Positions 53,515-64,000 of a DNA stretch of 64,000 nt are shown one piece after another. The DNA is taken from NCBI RefSeq assembly GCF_001414055.1, contig NZ_CP013002.1, positions 1,116,001-1,180,000 on the forward strand, read 5' to 3'. The stretch's first letter is position 1; each line of letters begins with the position of its first letter. The notes under the pieces were generated by a model. The model searched no databases and was not told where the DNA came from. It was given only the letters and a program-made list of their open reading frames with translations. The position numbers were made by a program, and so were the translations under genes. The DNA comes from Caulobacter henricii (lineage in GTDB: Bacteria; Pseudomonadota; Alphaproteobacteria; Caulobacterales; Caulobacteraceae).

Positions 53515-55671
53515 CTAAGCCACCGCCCCCTGGGTATAGCCGAGCTGGACATTGAGCTTTTCCAGCACCTCGATGGCCGCCTCGGCGATCACTGTGCCGG
53601 GGGGGAAGATGCTGGCGGCACCGGCGTCGAGCAGGGCCTGGAAGTCCTGGGGCGGGATCACGCCGCCGACCACCACCACCATGTCCTCGCGTCCCAGCTT
53701 GGCGAGCTCGGCCTTCAGTTCCGGGACCAGGGTCAGGTGGCCCGCCGCCAGGGACGAGGCCCCGACCACATGCACGCCGGCCTCGATCGCCGCCTGGGCG
53801 GCTTCGGCCGGGGTCTGGAACAGTGGGCCGATCTCGACCTTGAAGCCGAGGTCGGAGAAGGCGCTGGCAATCACCTTCTGGCCGCGGTCGTGGCCGTCCT
53901 GGCCCATCTTGGCGACCATGATGCGGGGCGGTCCGCCATCGGCTTCCCTGAAGGCGGCGACCATGGCTCGGGCCCGGGCGGCCTTGGGATCGGCACCGGC
54001 TTCCTTGCCATAGACGCCTTCGATGGTCTGGATCACGGCGCGGTGGCGGCCGAAGACCTTTTCCAGGGCATAGCTGATCTCGCCGACCGTGGCCTTGGCC
54101 CGGGCCGCATCGACCGCCAGGGCCAGCAGGTTGCCGTTACCGCGCGCGCCGGCTTCCAGGGCGTCCAGCGCGGCCTGGGTCGCGGCCGGATCACGTTCAG
54201 CCTTCAGGCGGGCCAGTTTTTCCAGCTGCTGGGTGCGGACCGAGCTGTTGTCCACCTTCAGCATCGGGATCACGTCCTCGACCTCGGGCTTGTAGCGATT
54301 GACCCCAACCACGCTCTGGCGATTGGCGTCGATGCGGGCCTGGGTCTTGGCGGCGGCTTCCTCGATGCGCAGCTTGGGAATGCCGCGCTCGATGGCCCTG
54401 GCCATGCCGCCGGCGGCCTCGACCTCTTCGATATGGGCGAGGGCCTTGAGGGCCAGATCGTGGGTCAGGCGCTCGACATAGTAGCTGCCGCCCCACGGGT
54501 CGGCGACGCGGGTCGTGCCGCTCTCCATCTGCAGGAACAGCTGGGTGTTGCGGGCGATGCGGGCCGAGAAGTCGGTCGGCAGGGCCAGGGCCTCGTCCAG
54601 GGCGTTGGTGTGCAGGCTCTGGGTCTGGCCGTTGACGGCGGCCATGGCCTCGACGCAGGTGCGCGAGACATTGTTGAACACATCCTGGGCCGCCAGCGAC
54701 CAGCCGCTGGTCTGGCTGTGGGTGCGCAGGGAGAGGCTGCGGTCGTCCCTGGGATCGAACTCGCGTTTCATCAGCCGGGCCCAAAGCAGGCGGGCCGCGC
54801 GCATCTTTGCGACTTCCATGAAGTAGTTCATGCCGATCGCCCAGAAGAAGCTCAGGCGCGGGGCGAAGACGTCGATGCTCATGCCGGCTGCGACGCCGGC
54901 CCGGGCATATTCGATGCCGTCGGCAAGCGTATAGGCCAGCTCGAGGTCGGCCGTCGCCCCGGCCTCCTGCATGTGATAGCCGCTGATCGAGATCGAGTTG
55001 AACTTCGGCATATTGGCCGAAGTGTATGAAAAGATGTCGGAAATGATCCGCATCGAAGGCGCGGGCGGATAGATGTAGGTGTTCCGCACCATGAATTCTT
55101 TGAGGATGTCGTTCTGGATCGTGCCCGACAGCTTGTCGGGCGAAACGCCCTGTTCCTCGGCCGCCACGATATAGAGCGCCAGGATCGGCAGCACCGCGCC
55201 GTTCATGGTCATCGACACGCTCATCTTGTCGAGCGGAATGCCCGAGAAGAGGGTGCGCATGTCGAGGATCGAGTCGATGGCGACGCCGGCCATGCCGACA
55301 TCACCCTTCACCCGCTCATGGTCGGAATCGTAGCCCCGGTGGGTGGCCAGGTCGAAGGCGACCGACAGGCCCATTTGGCCAGCGGCCAAATTGCGTCTGT
55401 AGAATGCGTTGCTGTCCTCGGCCGTGGAGAAGCCCGCATACTGACGCACCGTCCACGGGTTGGTGACATACATGGTCGGGTAGGGGCCCCGCACATAGGG
55501 CGCGACGCCGGGATAGCCTCCGGTGAAGTCGAGACCTTCGACATCGGTGGCCGTGAAGGCGGCCGCGACATCGACGCCTTCAGGCGTATTCCAGACGGGG
55601 CCTGCCGAAGCGACCTCTTGAGCGGTGACCTCGGCGAAGTCGACGGTGGTGAAGTCGGGGAACTTGGTCAT
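53515..55671 (-). CDS. scpA: Methylmalonyl-CoA mutase, large subunit with B12 domain
   Basis: The 718-residue enzyme interconverts succinyl-CoA and methylmalonyl-CoA. The N-terminal barrel shows the substrate region [20 protein letters not shown] and the active-site [12 protein letters not shown]. The C-terminal cobalamin-binding domain has [10 protein letters not shown] (DxHxxG, His ligand of cobalt), [10 protein letters not shown] and VVVGGVIPP. It is the catalytic subunit; the smaller partner gene lies 3 nt upstream on the same strand. Length is normal. Confidence 0.96.
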   Translation of the reverse strand: MTKFPDFTTVDFAEVTAQEVASAGPVWNTPEGVDVAAAFTATDVEGLDFTGGYPGVAPYVRGPYPTMYVTNPWTVRQYAGFSTAEDSNAFYRRNLAAGQMGLSVAFDLATHRGYDSDHERVKGDVGMAGVAIDSILDMRTLFSGIPLDKMSVSMTMNGAVLPILALYIVAAEEQGVSPDKLSGTIQNDILKEFMVRNTYIYPPAPSMRIISDIFSYTSANMPKFNSISISGYHMQEAGATADLELAYTLADGIEYARAGVAAGMSIDVFAPRLSFFWAIGMNYFMEVAKMRAARLLWARLMKREFDPRDDRSLSLRTHSQTSGWSLAAQDVFNNVSRTCVEAMAAVNGQTQSLHTNALDEALALPTDFSARIARNTQLFLQMESGTTRVADPWGGSYYVERLTHDLALKALAHIEEVEAAGGMARAIERGIPKLRIEEAAAKTQARIDANRQSVVGVNRYKPEVEDVIPMLKVDNSSVRTQQLEKLARLKAERDPAATQAALDALEAGARGNGNLLALAVDAARAKATVGEISYALEKVFGRHRAVIQTIEGVYGKEAGADPKAARARAMVAAFREADGGPPRIMVAKMGQDGHDRGQKVIASAFSDLGFKVEIGPLFQTPAEAAQAAIEAGVHVVGASSLAAGHLTLVPELKAELAKLGREDMVVVVGGVIPPQDFQALLDAGAASIFPPGTVIAEAAIEVLEKLNVQLGYTQGAVA

Positions 55672-55674
55672 GGC

Positions 55675-57138
55675 TCAGGCTCCCTCAAAGGCGGCGGCGA
55701 AGCGGATGGGCGTCAGGGGCGGGCAGTGACTGTCGGGTCCCGGCAGTCGCGGATCCGGCCCCTCCACGGCGAAGGCGGACGAATCGACGGTCTCGACCTC
55801 GGCAGGCTTGTCCTCGGCATTGGGGAAGACCGTGACCCCGAGGATCTTGCGGCTCTTGTCGGCGAAGGCGGCGGCCTGGGTGTCGCGGGCGAGGCCCACG
55901 GCCGTGGCGATCTGGCCGATCTCCAGGGCCTTGATCACCCCGCCGGCGGCCTCGATCGACTGGAAAAGGGCCCAGGCGCCACGGGCGATCTGGTCGGTCA
56001 GGCTGTCGAGATACCAGGAGCCGCCGGCCGGATCGGCGACACGGCCAAGATGGCTCTCTTCCATCAGCACCAGCTGGGTATTGCGGGCCTGACGGCGGGC
56101 AAAGGCCGTCGGCAGGCCGATGGCGTCGGTGAAGGTCCCCAGCACCACCACATCAGCGCCGCCGACCGCACCGGCGAAACCGGCCGAGGTCAGGCGCAGC
56201 AGGTTGGTCCAGGCGTCCTTCGTCGTCAGCATCCGGGCCGAGCTGCGGGCCTCGATGACGGCCGGCTCGGACACGCCGCAGGCCTCGGCCAGGCGCGCCC
56301 ACAGGGCCCGGGCGGCGCGGACCTTGGCCACGCCGGTGAAGTATTCACCGTCGAGGCTGACGCCGAGCACGATGCGGCGGAAGGCCTCTTCCATCGTCAG
56401 GCCCGAGCGCACCAGCGCCTTGGCATAGGCCAGGGCGCTGGCGGTCATCAGGGCCAGTTCCTCGACATTCGAACCGCCGGCCTCGTGGGCCGCGCGGCCG
56501 GTCGCCAGGAACAGGCTGGCCCGGGCATAGGTCGTCGACAGGCGCGCGCCGACCGTGGCGGCGTTGAACACATGGCTCTCGATCGGGCCCGGGCTGGTCC
56601 CGGTCTGGCCGAAGGTGGTGAGCGGATCCATGTGAAAGGCCAGGGGCGCATTGGGCGCACCCTTGGCCACAGCACCCAGCCAGTCGGCCGCCTTTGGCCC
56701 CAGATAGCCGGCGTCCAGGGCGACTGGAGCCAGATCGATCAGCACCCCGTCCAGCGCCCTGGCCAGATCATCCGCCGATCCGATGGCAACGCCTTGGGCC
56801 CCCGTCGGATCGACGGCCAAGAGCACCGAGGCTGCGCCGTTCTGCAGATCGACCAGGCTGTCGCGCGCCGCGCGTTCGGAGTCGGGATGGGCGATCCGCA
56901 TCCGCAGGTCCCAGGGGCGGTCGGCGTCCCTTGTCCGCAGATCGCGGGCGACCGACACGCCATCTGCGGCGGTATAGAGGGGCTGGATGGTCAGGCCATC
57001 AGGCGTGAGCACCGTCAGGGCCTCATCAAAGCTCTGACCTTTCAGCGTTTTTTCGACCAGAGCCGTCCAGCGGGCGCGAACCGTCGCGTCGTCCGAGACG
57101 GCGAAATCATCAGCCAGAGGCGTCGCGGTCTGGGTCAA
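55675..57138 (-). CDS. mutA: Methylmalonyl-CoA mutase, small subunit without B12 domain
   Basis: The 487-residue protein is homologous to the mutase barrel domain (TTYARASLFLATGRA, ESHVFNAATVGAR) but stops before any cobalamin-binding domain, so it is the structural, non-catalytic subunit of a heterodimer. The start is an unusual TTG at 57138, set by GGAGAGAG 8 nt before; upstream in-frame codons are Arg/Ala-rich with no ribosome site. Known small subunits from actinobacteria keep a degenerate B12 domain and are longer, so this compact form is noteworthy. scpA follows after 3 nt. Confidence 0.88.
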   Translation of the reverse strand: MTQTATPLADDFAVSDDATVRARWTALVEKTLKGQSFDEALTVLTPDGLTIQPLYTAADGVSVARDLRTRDADRPWDLRMRIAHPDSERAARDSLVDLQNGAASVLLAVDPTGAQGVAIGSADDLARALDGVLIDLAPVALDAGYLGPKAADWLGAVAKGAPNAPLAFHMDPLTTFGQTGTSPGPIESHVFNAATVGARLSTTYARASLFLATGRAAHEAGGSNVEELALMTASALAYAKALVRSGLTMEEAFRRIVLGVSLDGEYFTGVAKVRAARALWARLAEACGVSEPAVIEARSSARMLTTKDAWTNLLRLTSAGFAGAVGGADVVVLGTFTDAIGLPTAFARRQARNTQLVLMEESHLGRVADPAGGSWYLDSLTDQIARGAWALFQSIEAAGGVIKALEIGQIATAVGLARDTQAAAFADKSRKILGVTVFPNAEDKPAEVETVDSSAFAVEGPDPRLPGPDSHCPPLTPIRFAAAFEGA

Positions 57139-57299
57139 GGCGTCTCTCTCCTGCAGTGCAGCATTCTTGGCTTTTTGTCCGTGATGCGCCCCTGCCGCTA
57201 GGGCCGTCAAGTCTTGCGCCCGCCCCAAACAAGCGTTTAAGCTGAACGCCGTTTACATGCGCGGTGCTCAACGCCGCCTCCTGAGGGGAGCCGATCTTC

Positions 57300-58307
57300 A
57301 TGGCCTTGCCGCCCGTTCTTCGCGACCGCCTTCGCCTGCCGGTTATCGCCTCGCCGCTGTTTATCATCAGCAACCCCGACCTGGTGATTGCCCAGTGCAA
57401 GGCCGGCATTGTCGGCTCCTTCCCGTCGCTGAACGCCCGGCCGATCTCGCAGCTCGACGAGTGGCTGCACCGGATCACCGAAGAGCTGGCCGCCTATGAC
57501 CGCGCCAACCCCGAAGCGCCGTCCGCCCCGTTCGCAGTCAACCAGATCGTTCACCGGACCAATAACCGGCTCGAGGAGGACATCGAGCTGTGCGTGAAAT
57601 ACAAGGCCCCGATCGTGATCACCTCGCTGGGCGCCCGCGAGGACCTCAATGCCGCGATCCATTCGTACGGCGGTATCACGATGCACGACGTCATCAACGA
57701 CAAGCATGCCCACAAGGCCATCGAAAAGGGCGCTGACGGCCTGATTCCGGTCGCCGCCGGCGCCGGCGGCCATGCCGGCACCCTGTCGCCCTTCGCCCTG
57801 ATCCAGGAGATCCGTCAGTGGTTCGACGGGCCGGTGGCCCTGTCGGGTTCGATCGCCTGCGGTCGCTCGATCCTGGCCGCCCAGGCCATGGGTGCGGACC
57901 TGGCCTATATCGGCTCGGCCTTCATCGCGACCCAGGAAGCCAATGCGGCCCAGGGCTACAAGGACATGATCGTCGAGAGCCACGCCGACGACATCCTCTA
58001 TTCCAACCTCTTCACCGGCGTGCACGGCAACTATCTGCGCCCCTCGGTGATCAAGGCGGGGATGGATCCCGACAATCTGCCGGTCAGCGATCCGTCGGCC
58101 ATGAACTTCGGTTCGGGCGGCAACCAGGAAGCCAAGGCCTGGCGCGACATCTGGGGCTGCGGCCAGGGTATCGGCGCCATCGACGCGGTGCTGACGGCCG
58201 GTGAACTCATCGCCAAGTTCTCGGACGAGTACGAGCAGGCCAAGGCCGAACTGGCCGCCAAGACCGCCCTGACATCGGGCAACCACCTGGCCTTCGCGGC
58301 CGAGTAG
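57300..58307 (+). CDS. Nitronate monooxygenase (2-nitropropane dioxygenase family)
   Basis: The 335-residue FMN protein is a TIM-barrel nitronate monooxygenase: AVNQIVHRTNNRLEEDIEL, the catalytic-His region with VAAGAGGHAGTLSPFALIQEI, and the FMN phosphate site ALSGSIACGRSILAAQAMGADLAYIGSAFI. It oxidises nitronates from propionate-3-nitronate or nitroalkanes; 3-nitropropionate is a toxic succinate analogue, so a link to the adjacent mutase (propionate/succinate metabolism) is conceivable but only by adjacency. It is divergent from mutA. Confidence 0.9.
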   Translation: MALPPVLRDRLRLPVIASPLFIISNPDLVIAQCKAGIVGSFPSLNARPISQLDEWLHRITEELAAYDRANPEAPSAPFAVNQIVHRTNNRLEEDIELCVKYKAPIVITSLGAREDLNAAIHSYGGITMHDVINDKHAHKAIEKGADGLIPVAAGAGGHAGTLSPFALIQEIRQWFDGPVALSGSIACGRSILAAQAMGADLAYIGSAFIATQEANAAQGYKDMIVESHADDILYSNLFTGVHGNYLRPSVIKAGMDPDNLPVSDPSAMNFGSGGNQEAKAWRDIWGCGQGIGAIDAVLTAGELIAKFSDEYEQAKAELAAKTALTSGNHLAFAAE

Positions 58308-58413
58308 CGACACGCTGGAGCGGGGAAGGGGACGGGGATCGACCAAGGTCGGTCCCCGGCTCTGTCAGCGGAGCAATCCTTGAGGCGTTTTCAACGCCCT
58401 GAAGGGACCTCCG

Positions 58414-59151
58414 ATGTTCGACGAATCCACCCCGCGCCTGGGTCTGCCCTATGTGCTGGCCGCCCAGGCCCAGAAGCATATCCCCATCAATGAAAGCCTC
58501 GCCCGGCTGGACGGACTGGTCCAGCTGGCTGTCGAAAGCCGCGTCGTCGCGGCGCAGCCAGTCAGCCCTGTCGGAGGCGGGGTCTGGATCCTGCCGGCCG
58601 GCGCGACGGGCGCGGCCTGGTCGGGCCAGGCCGCCGGCACGCTGATGCGTTTTGAGGCCGGCGCGTGGGAGGCCATCTCCCCGGCCGAAGGCGTCCTGGC
58701 CTGGGTCAAGGACGAGAACCAGCTGGTGGCCTTTGATGGCGCGGCCTGGGCCCCCCTTTCGGCCAGCTTCAAGAGCCTGACCGCCGCCGCCTCGCCGGGA
58801 CTTGCTAATACCCGCTTGGAAATCCGCGAGGAGGAGACCGCTCTGGTCGGCGCGACGACCTCAACGGCCATGGTCATACCGTCGCGGGCCATCGTCCTGG
58901 CGGTCTCGACCCGAACCACGGTCGCGGTGACCGGGGCTGCCGCCTACAGCTGTGGCGTGGCGGGCGATGCGTCCAAGTTCGGCGGTTCGCTGGGCGTGGC
59001 CCGGAATTCCAGCAATGTCGGGGTGATCGGTCCGACGGCCTTCTATTCCGATACCCCGGTGCTGCTGACCGCGGCCGGCGGGAGCTTCACCGGCGGCAAG
59101 GTGCGGGTGGCGGTCCACCTGCTGCGGTTTGATACACCGGCGGCGGTTTAA
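58414..59151 (+). CDS. DUF2793 protein (phage tail/gene-transfer-agent-associated family)
   Basis: The 245-residue protein has the DUF2793 beginning: RLGLPYVLAAQAQKHIPINESLARLDGLVQLAVESR, then a Gly/Ala/Thr/Ser-rich C-terminal half of beta character. DUF2793 occurs in alphaproteobacterial prophage tail regions and gene transfer agents, where it is thought to be a fibre or receptor-binding component. No other phage gene is near, so it is a solitary domain here. It follows the nitronate monooxygenase by 106 bp. Confidence 0.85.
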   Translation: MFDESTPRLGLPYVLAAQAQKHIPINESLARLDGLVQLAVESRVVAAQPVSPVGGGVWILPAGATGAAWSGQAAGTLMRFEAGAWEAISPAEGVLAWVKDENQLVAFDGAAWAPLSASFKSLTAAASPGLANTRLEIREEETALVGATTSTAMVIPSRAIVLAVSTRTTVAVTGAAAYSCGVAGDASKFGGSLGVARNSSNVGVIGPTAFYSDTPVLLTAAGGSFTGGKVRVAVHLLRFDTPAAV

Positions 59152-59299
59152 AGCTGCTCCCCCTCCGGGGTAGCTGTCGCGGAGCGACTGAGGGGGCTAG
59201 CTGGACTTAGGCCGCGCTGCCCCCTCCGACCCTTCGGGCCACCTCCCCCGGTGGGGGAGGAGCTTGACCCTGGCCGCCGCCCCCGCTACACGCCGCTCA
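59152..59299. repeat. GC-rich intergenic hairpin repeat
   Basis: The stretch holds CCCCCTCC / GAGGGGG and GCTGTCGCGGAGCGACTG hairpin arms near 59165-59197, and CTCCCCCGGTGGGGGAG at 59245-59261. It resembles the repeat between purC and purS and is probably a member of the same dispersed palindromic family. No gene is present. Confidence 0.5.
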
Positions 59300-59416
59300 C
59301 CTTTGGGGAGTAGCCGCCTGCGCCTATCAGCAGGCCCCGCCGTCAACACACTTGAGCCTTCGGGATCATGGCGCGGGGAGGGAAGCGATGATCCGCTTCC
59401 ATGGCGAGACCAATGG
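59300..59416 (+). ncRNA. yybP-ykoY manganese riboswitch aptamer
   Basis: The P1 stem CCTTTGG (59300-59306) pairs with CCAATGG (59410-59416) with one T-T mismatch. Next to it lies the conserved GGGGAGTAGC loop (59305-59314). The conserved GTCAACA (59342-59348) and the 3' GCGAGACC side (59404-59411) are also present, and a GGAAGCG/CGCTTCC stem (59381-59400) forms a peripheral arm. This set is diagnostic of the Mn2+-sensing yybP-ykoY class, which in bacteria controls Mn exporters. It is upstream of a GDT1-family transporter, a known target type. Confidence 0.8.
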
Positions 59417-59429
59417 CGCCGACAACCTC

Positions 59430-59484
59430 CCGGGCCGGGTGGGCTGTCGACGCTATTGGCATGCGCCCGGCCCGGAAGGTTTTT
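59430..59484 (+). promoter_or_regulatory. Riboswitch expression platform: terminator-like hairpin and SD site
   Basis: A perfect 10-bp stem, CCGGGCCGGG (59430-59439) and CCCGGCCCGG (59466-59475), is followed by GGAAGG and T5 (59480-59484), just 7 nt before the ATG at 59491. It could terminate transcription or hide the Shine-Dalgarno; Mn2+ would change its folding. It lies directly downstream of the aptamer. Confidence 0.6.
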
Positions 59485-59490
59485 GATCCC

Positions 59491-60066
59491 ATGGAATCCC
59501 TGTTCGTCTCGACCCTGGTCGTGGCCATCGCCGAGATCGGCGACAAGACCCAGCTGCTGGCCATCATCCTGGCCACACGGTTCAAGAAGCCCGTGCCGAT
59601 CATCTTCGGGATCCTGGTCGCCACCCTGGCCAATCATGCCCTGGCGGCCACGGCCGGCTACTGGGTGGCCGACCTGCTGAACGGTCAGTGGTTCAAATGG
59701 GCCATTGCCCTGTCGTTCATCGCCATGGCCGCTTGGGCCCTGATCCCCGACAAGGCCGACGACGAGGACGGCTCGGCGGTCGGCCGCTATGGCGTGTTTC
59801 TGACCACGACCATCGCCTTCTTCCTGGTCGAGATGGGCGACAAGACCCAGATCGCCACCGTGGCTCTGGGGGCCAAGTTCCACTCGATCTTCTGGGTCGC
59901 GGCGGGCACCACGCTCGGCATGATGCTGGCCAACATCCCGGCGGTCTATCTGGGCGAGGCGGCGACCAAGATTGTGCCGCTCAAATATGTTCGTATCGGT
60001 GCGGCGCTGATCTTCCTGGCTCTGGGGATTTGGGCGGTGGTCGAGGCGGCGAGCCTCTTCCGCTAA
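59491..60066 (+). CDS. GDT1/TMEM165 family manganese/calcium transporter
   Basis: The 191-residue membrane protein has six predicted helices and two copies of the E-x-G-D-K-T motif (EIGDKTQLLAIILATRF and EMGDKTQIATVALGAKF), the signature of UPF0016/GDT1 cation exporters. These proteins export Mn2+ or Ca2+/H+; bacterial members are often Mn2+ exporters. The leader carries a yybP-ykoY Mn riboswitch, which strongly supports a manganese role. ATG 59491 has GGAAGG 13-15 nt upstream. The next gene starts 48 nt later on the same strand. Confidence 0.92.
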   Translation: MESLFVSTLVVAIAEIGDKTQLLAIILATRFKKPVPIIFGILVATLANHALAATAGYWVADLLNGQWFKWAIALSFIAMAAWALIPDKADDEDGSAVGRYGVFLTTTIAFFLVEMGDKTQIATVALGAKFHSIFWVAAGTTLGMMLANIPAVYLGEAATKIVPLKYVRIGAALIFLALGIWAVVEAASLFR

Positions 60067-60114
60067 GCCCCCCGAGCCGGTTAAGGAAGGGCGCAGCTGG
60101 AGCTACGCCCTTCC

Positions 60115-63713
<3,599 letters not shown>

Positions 63714-63714
<1 letters not shown>

Positions 63715-64000
63715 TGCGGCCCTCGGTTCTGTTCGTCTGCCTGGGCAACATCTGTCGTTCGCCCCTGGCCGAGGGCGCCTTTCGCGCCGAGGCCCAGGCG
63801 ATCGGGCTTGATGTTCTGGTCGATTCCGCCGGCACCGGGGGCTGGCACGTGGGTTCCGCGCCGGATGGGCGCGCCATTGCCGCCGCGCAGCGCCACGGTG
63901 TCGACATCAGCCGCCAGACCGCCCGCAAGGTCGAGGTCGACGACTTTCGGCGCTTCACCCACATCCTGGCCCTGGACCACGACAACCTGAAGAAGCTGCG
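63714..64000 (+). CDS. Low-molecular-weight protein-tyrosine phosphatase, N-terminal part
   Basis: Only the first 95 residues are in the window. The P-loop VCLGNICRSPLAEGAF (C-x5-R-S, residues 9-16 region) is at the start, as in all LMW-PTPs, and the DSAGTGGWHVG segment that forms the second part of the active site follows. It removes phosphate from tyrosine residues, often linked to BY-kinase polysaccharide control. The ATG at 63714 shares bases with the hydantoinase stop (TGATG), so translation is coupled. The rest of the gene, including the DPYY motif, lies beyond the right edge. Confidence 0.93.

Noticed and set aside
55318..57201. 627-codon plus-strand frame opposite the mutase genes
   Set aside because: It spans two real genes in antisense and has Gly/Arg/His-rich, domain-less sequence.

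Overview
The window looks like chromosomal DNA of a Caulobacter- or Phenylobacterium-type alphaproteobacterium (order Caulobacterales). The evidence is high GC, dense bidirectional coding, two large TonB-dependent receptors, many exported hydrolases and lipoproteins, an alphaproteobacterial-style purine/BolA/Grx4 gene set, a DUF1476 (zeta-type ATPase inhibitor) gene, and stable intergenic hairpin repeats. I see no rRNA, tRNA, CRISPR array, transposase or prophage.

Layout. 1-2.4 kb: end of an FMN-dependent lactate dehydrogenase, a lipoprotein class A beta-lactamase, and a TrmJ-type tRNA methyltransferase. 2.5-7.4 kb: a tight five-gene unit (two DUF1254/DUF1214 proteins, glutathione-dependent formaldehyde dehydrogenase, a small lipoprotein, S-formylglutathione hydrolase). 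7.5-11.5 kb: a ParE-type toxin with a 59-residue antitoxin, two related small lipoproteins, rpsD, a zinc-ribbon protein and HtpX. 11.5-13.5 kb: bolA, an aldo/keto-reductase-like protein lacking its catalytic residues, grxD and a thioesterase. 13.6-18 kb: M28 peptidase, hybrid histidine kinase, fasciclin protein, DUF3313 lipoprotein. 18-34 kb: purL, purQ, purS, purC and purB, all on the minus strand but separated by other genes (cyclophilin, CocE-type hydrolase, DUF3291, rubredoxin-P450-TetR, M13 peptidase, and a 2OG oxygenase plus deaminated-purine glycosylase directly behind purB). 34-37 kb: a probable small RNA or purB leader, then an exported amine oxidase-cytochrome c-RidA operon. 37-51.4 kb: a frameshifted GNAT gene, two TonB receptors (one beside a sulfotransferase), WYL regulator-RlmJ-ChrA, a helix-hairpin-helix membrane protein and an S9 peptidase. 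51.4-64 kb: YbjQ, two DUF4112 proteins, Uma2, both methylmalonyl-CoA mutase subunits, nitronate monooxygenase, DUF2793, a manganese-riboswitch-controlled GDT1 transporter, a fused 5-oxoprolinase and the start of a low-molecular-weight tyrosine phosphatase.

How genes fit together. purS, purQ and purL encode the three parts of FGAM synthase, and purC and purB follow in the same pathway. Grx4 and BolA form an iron-sulfur trafficking pair. FrmA and S-formylglutathione hydrolase convert formaldehyde to formate. The exported amine oxidase, cytochrome c and RidA look like a periplasmic amine/imine oxidation module. The most unusual items are a small gene interrupted by a four-copy 7-bp repeat whose unit length switches its reading frame (21.69 kb), the 34.2-kb small-RNA locus, the catalytically empty aldo/keto-reductase between bolA and grxD, and the amine-oxidation operon.
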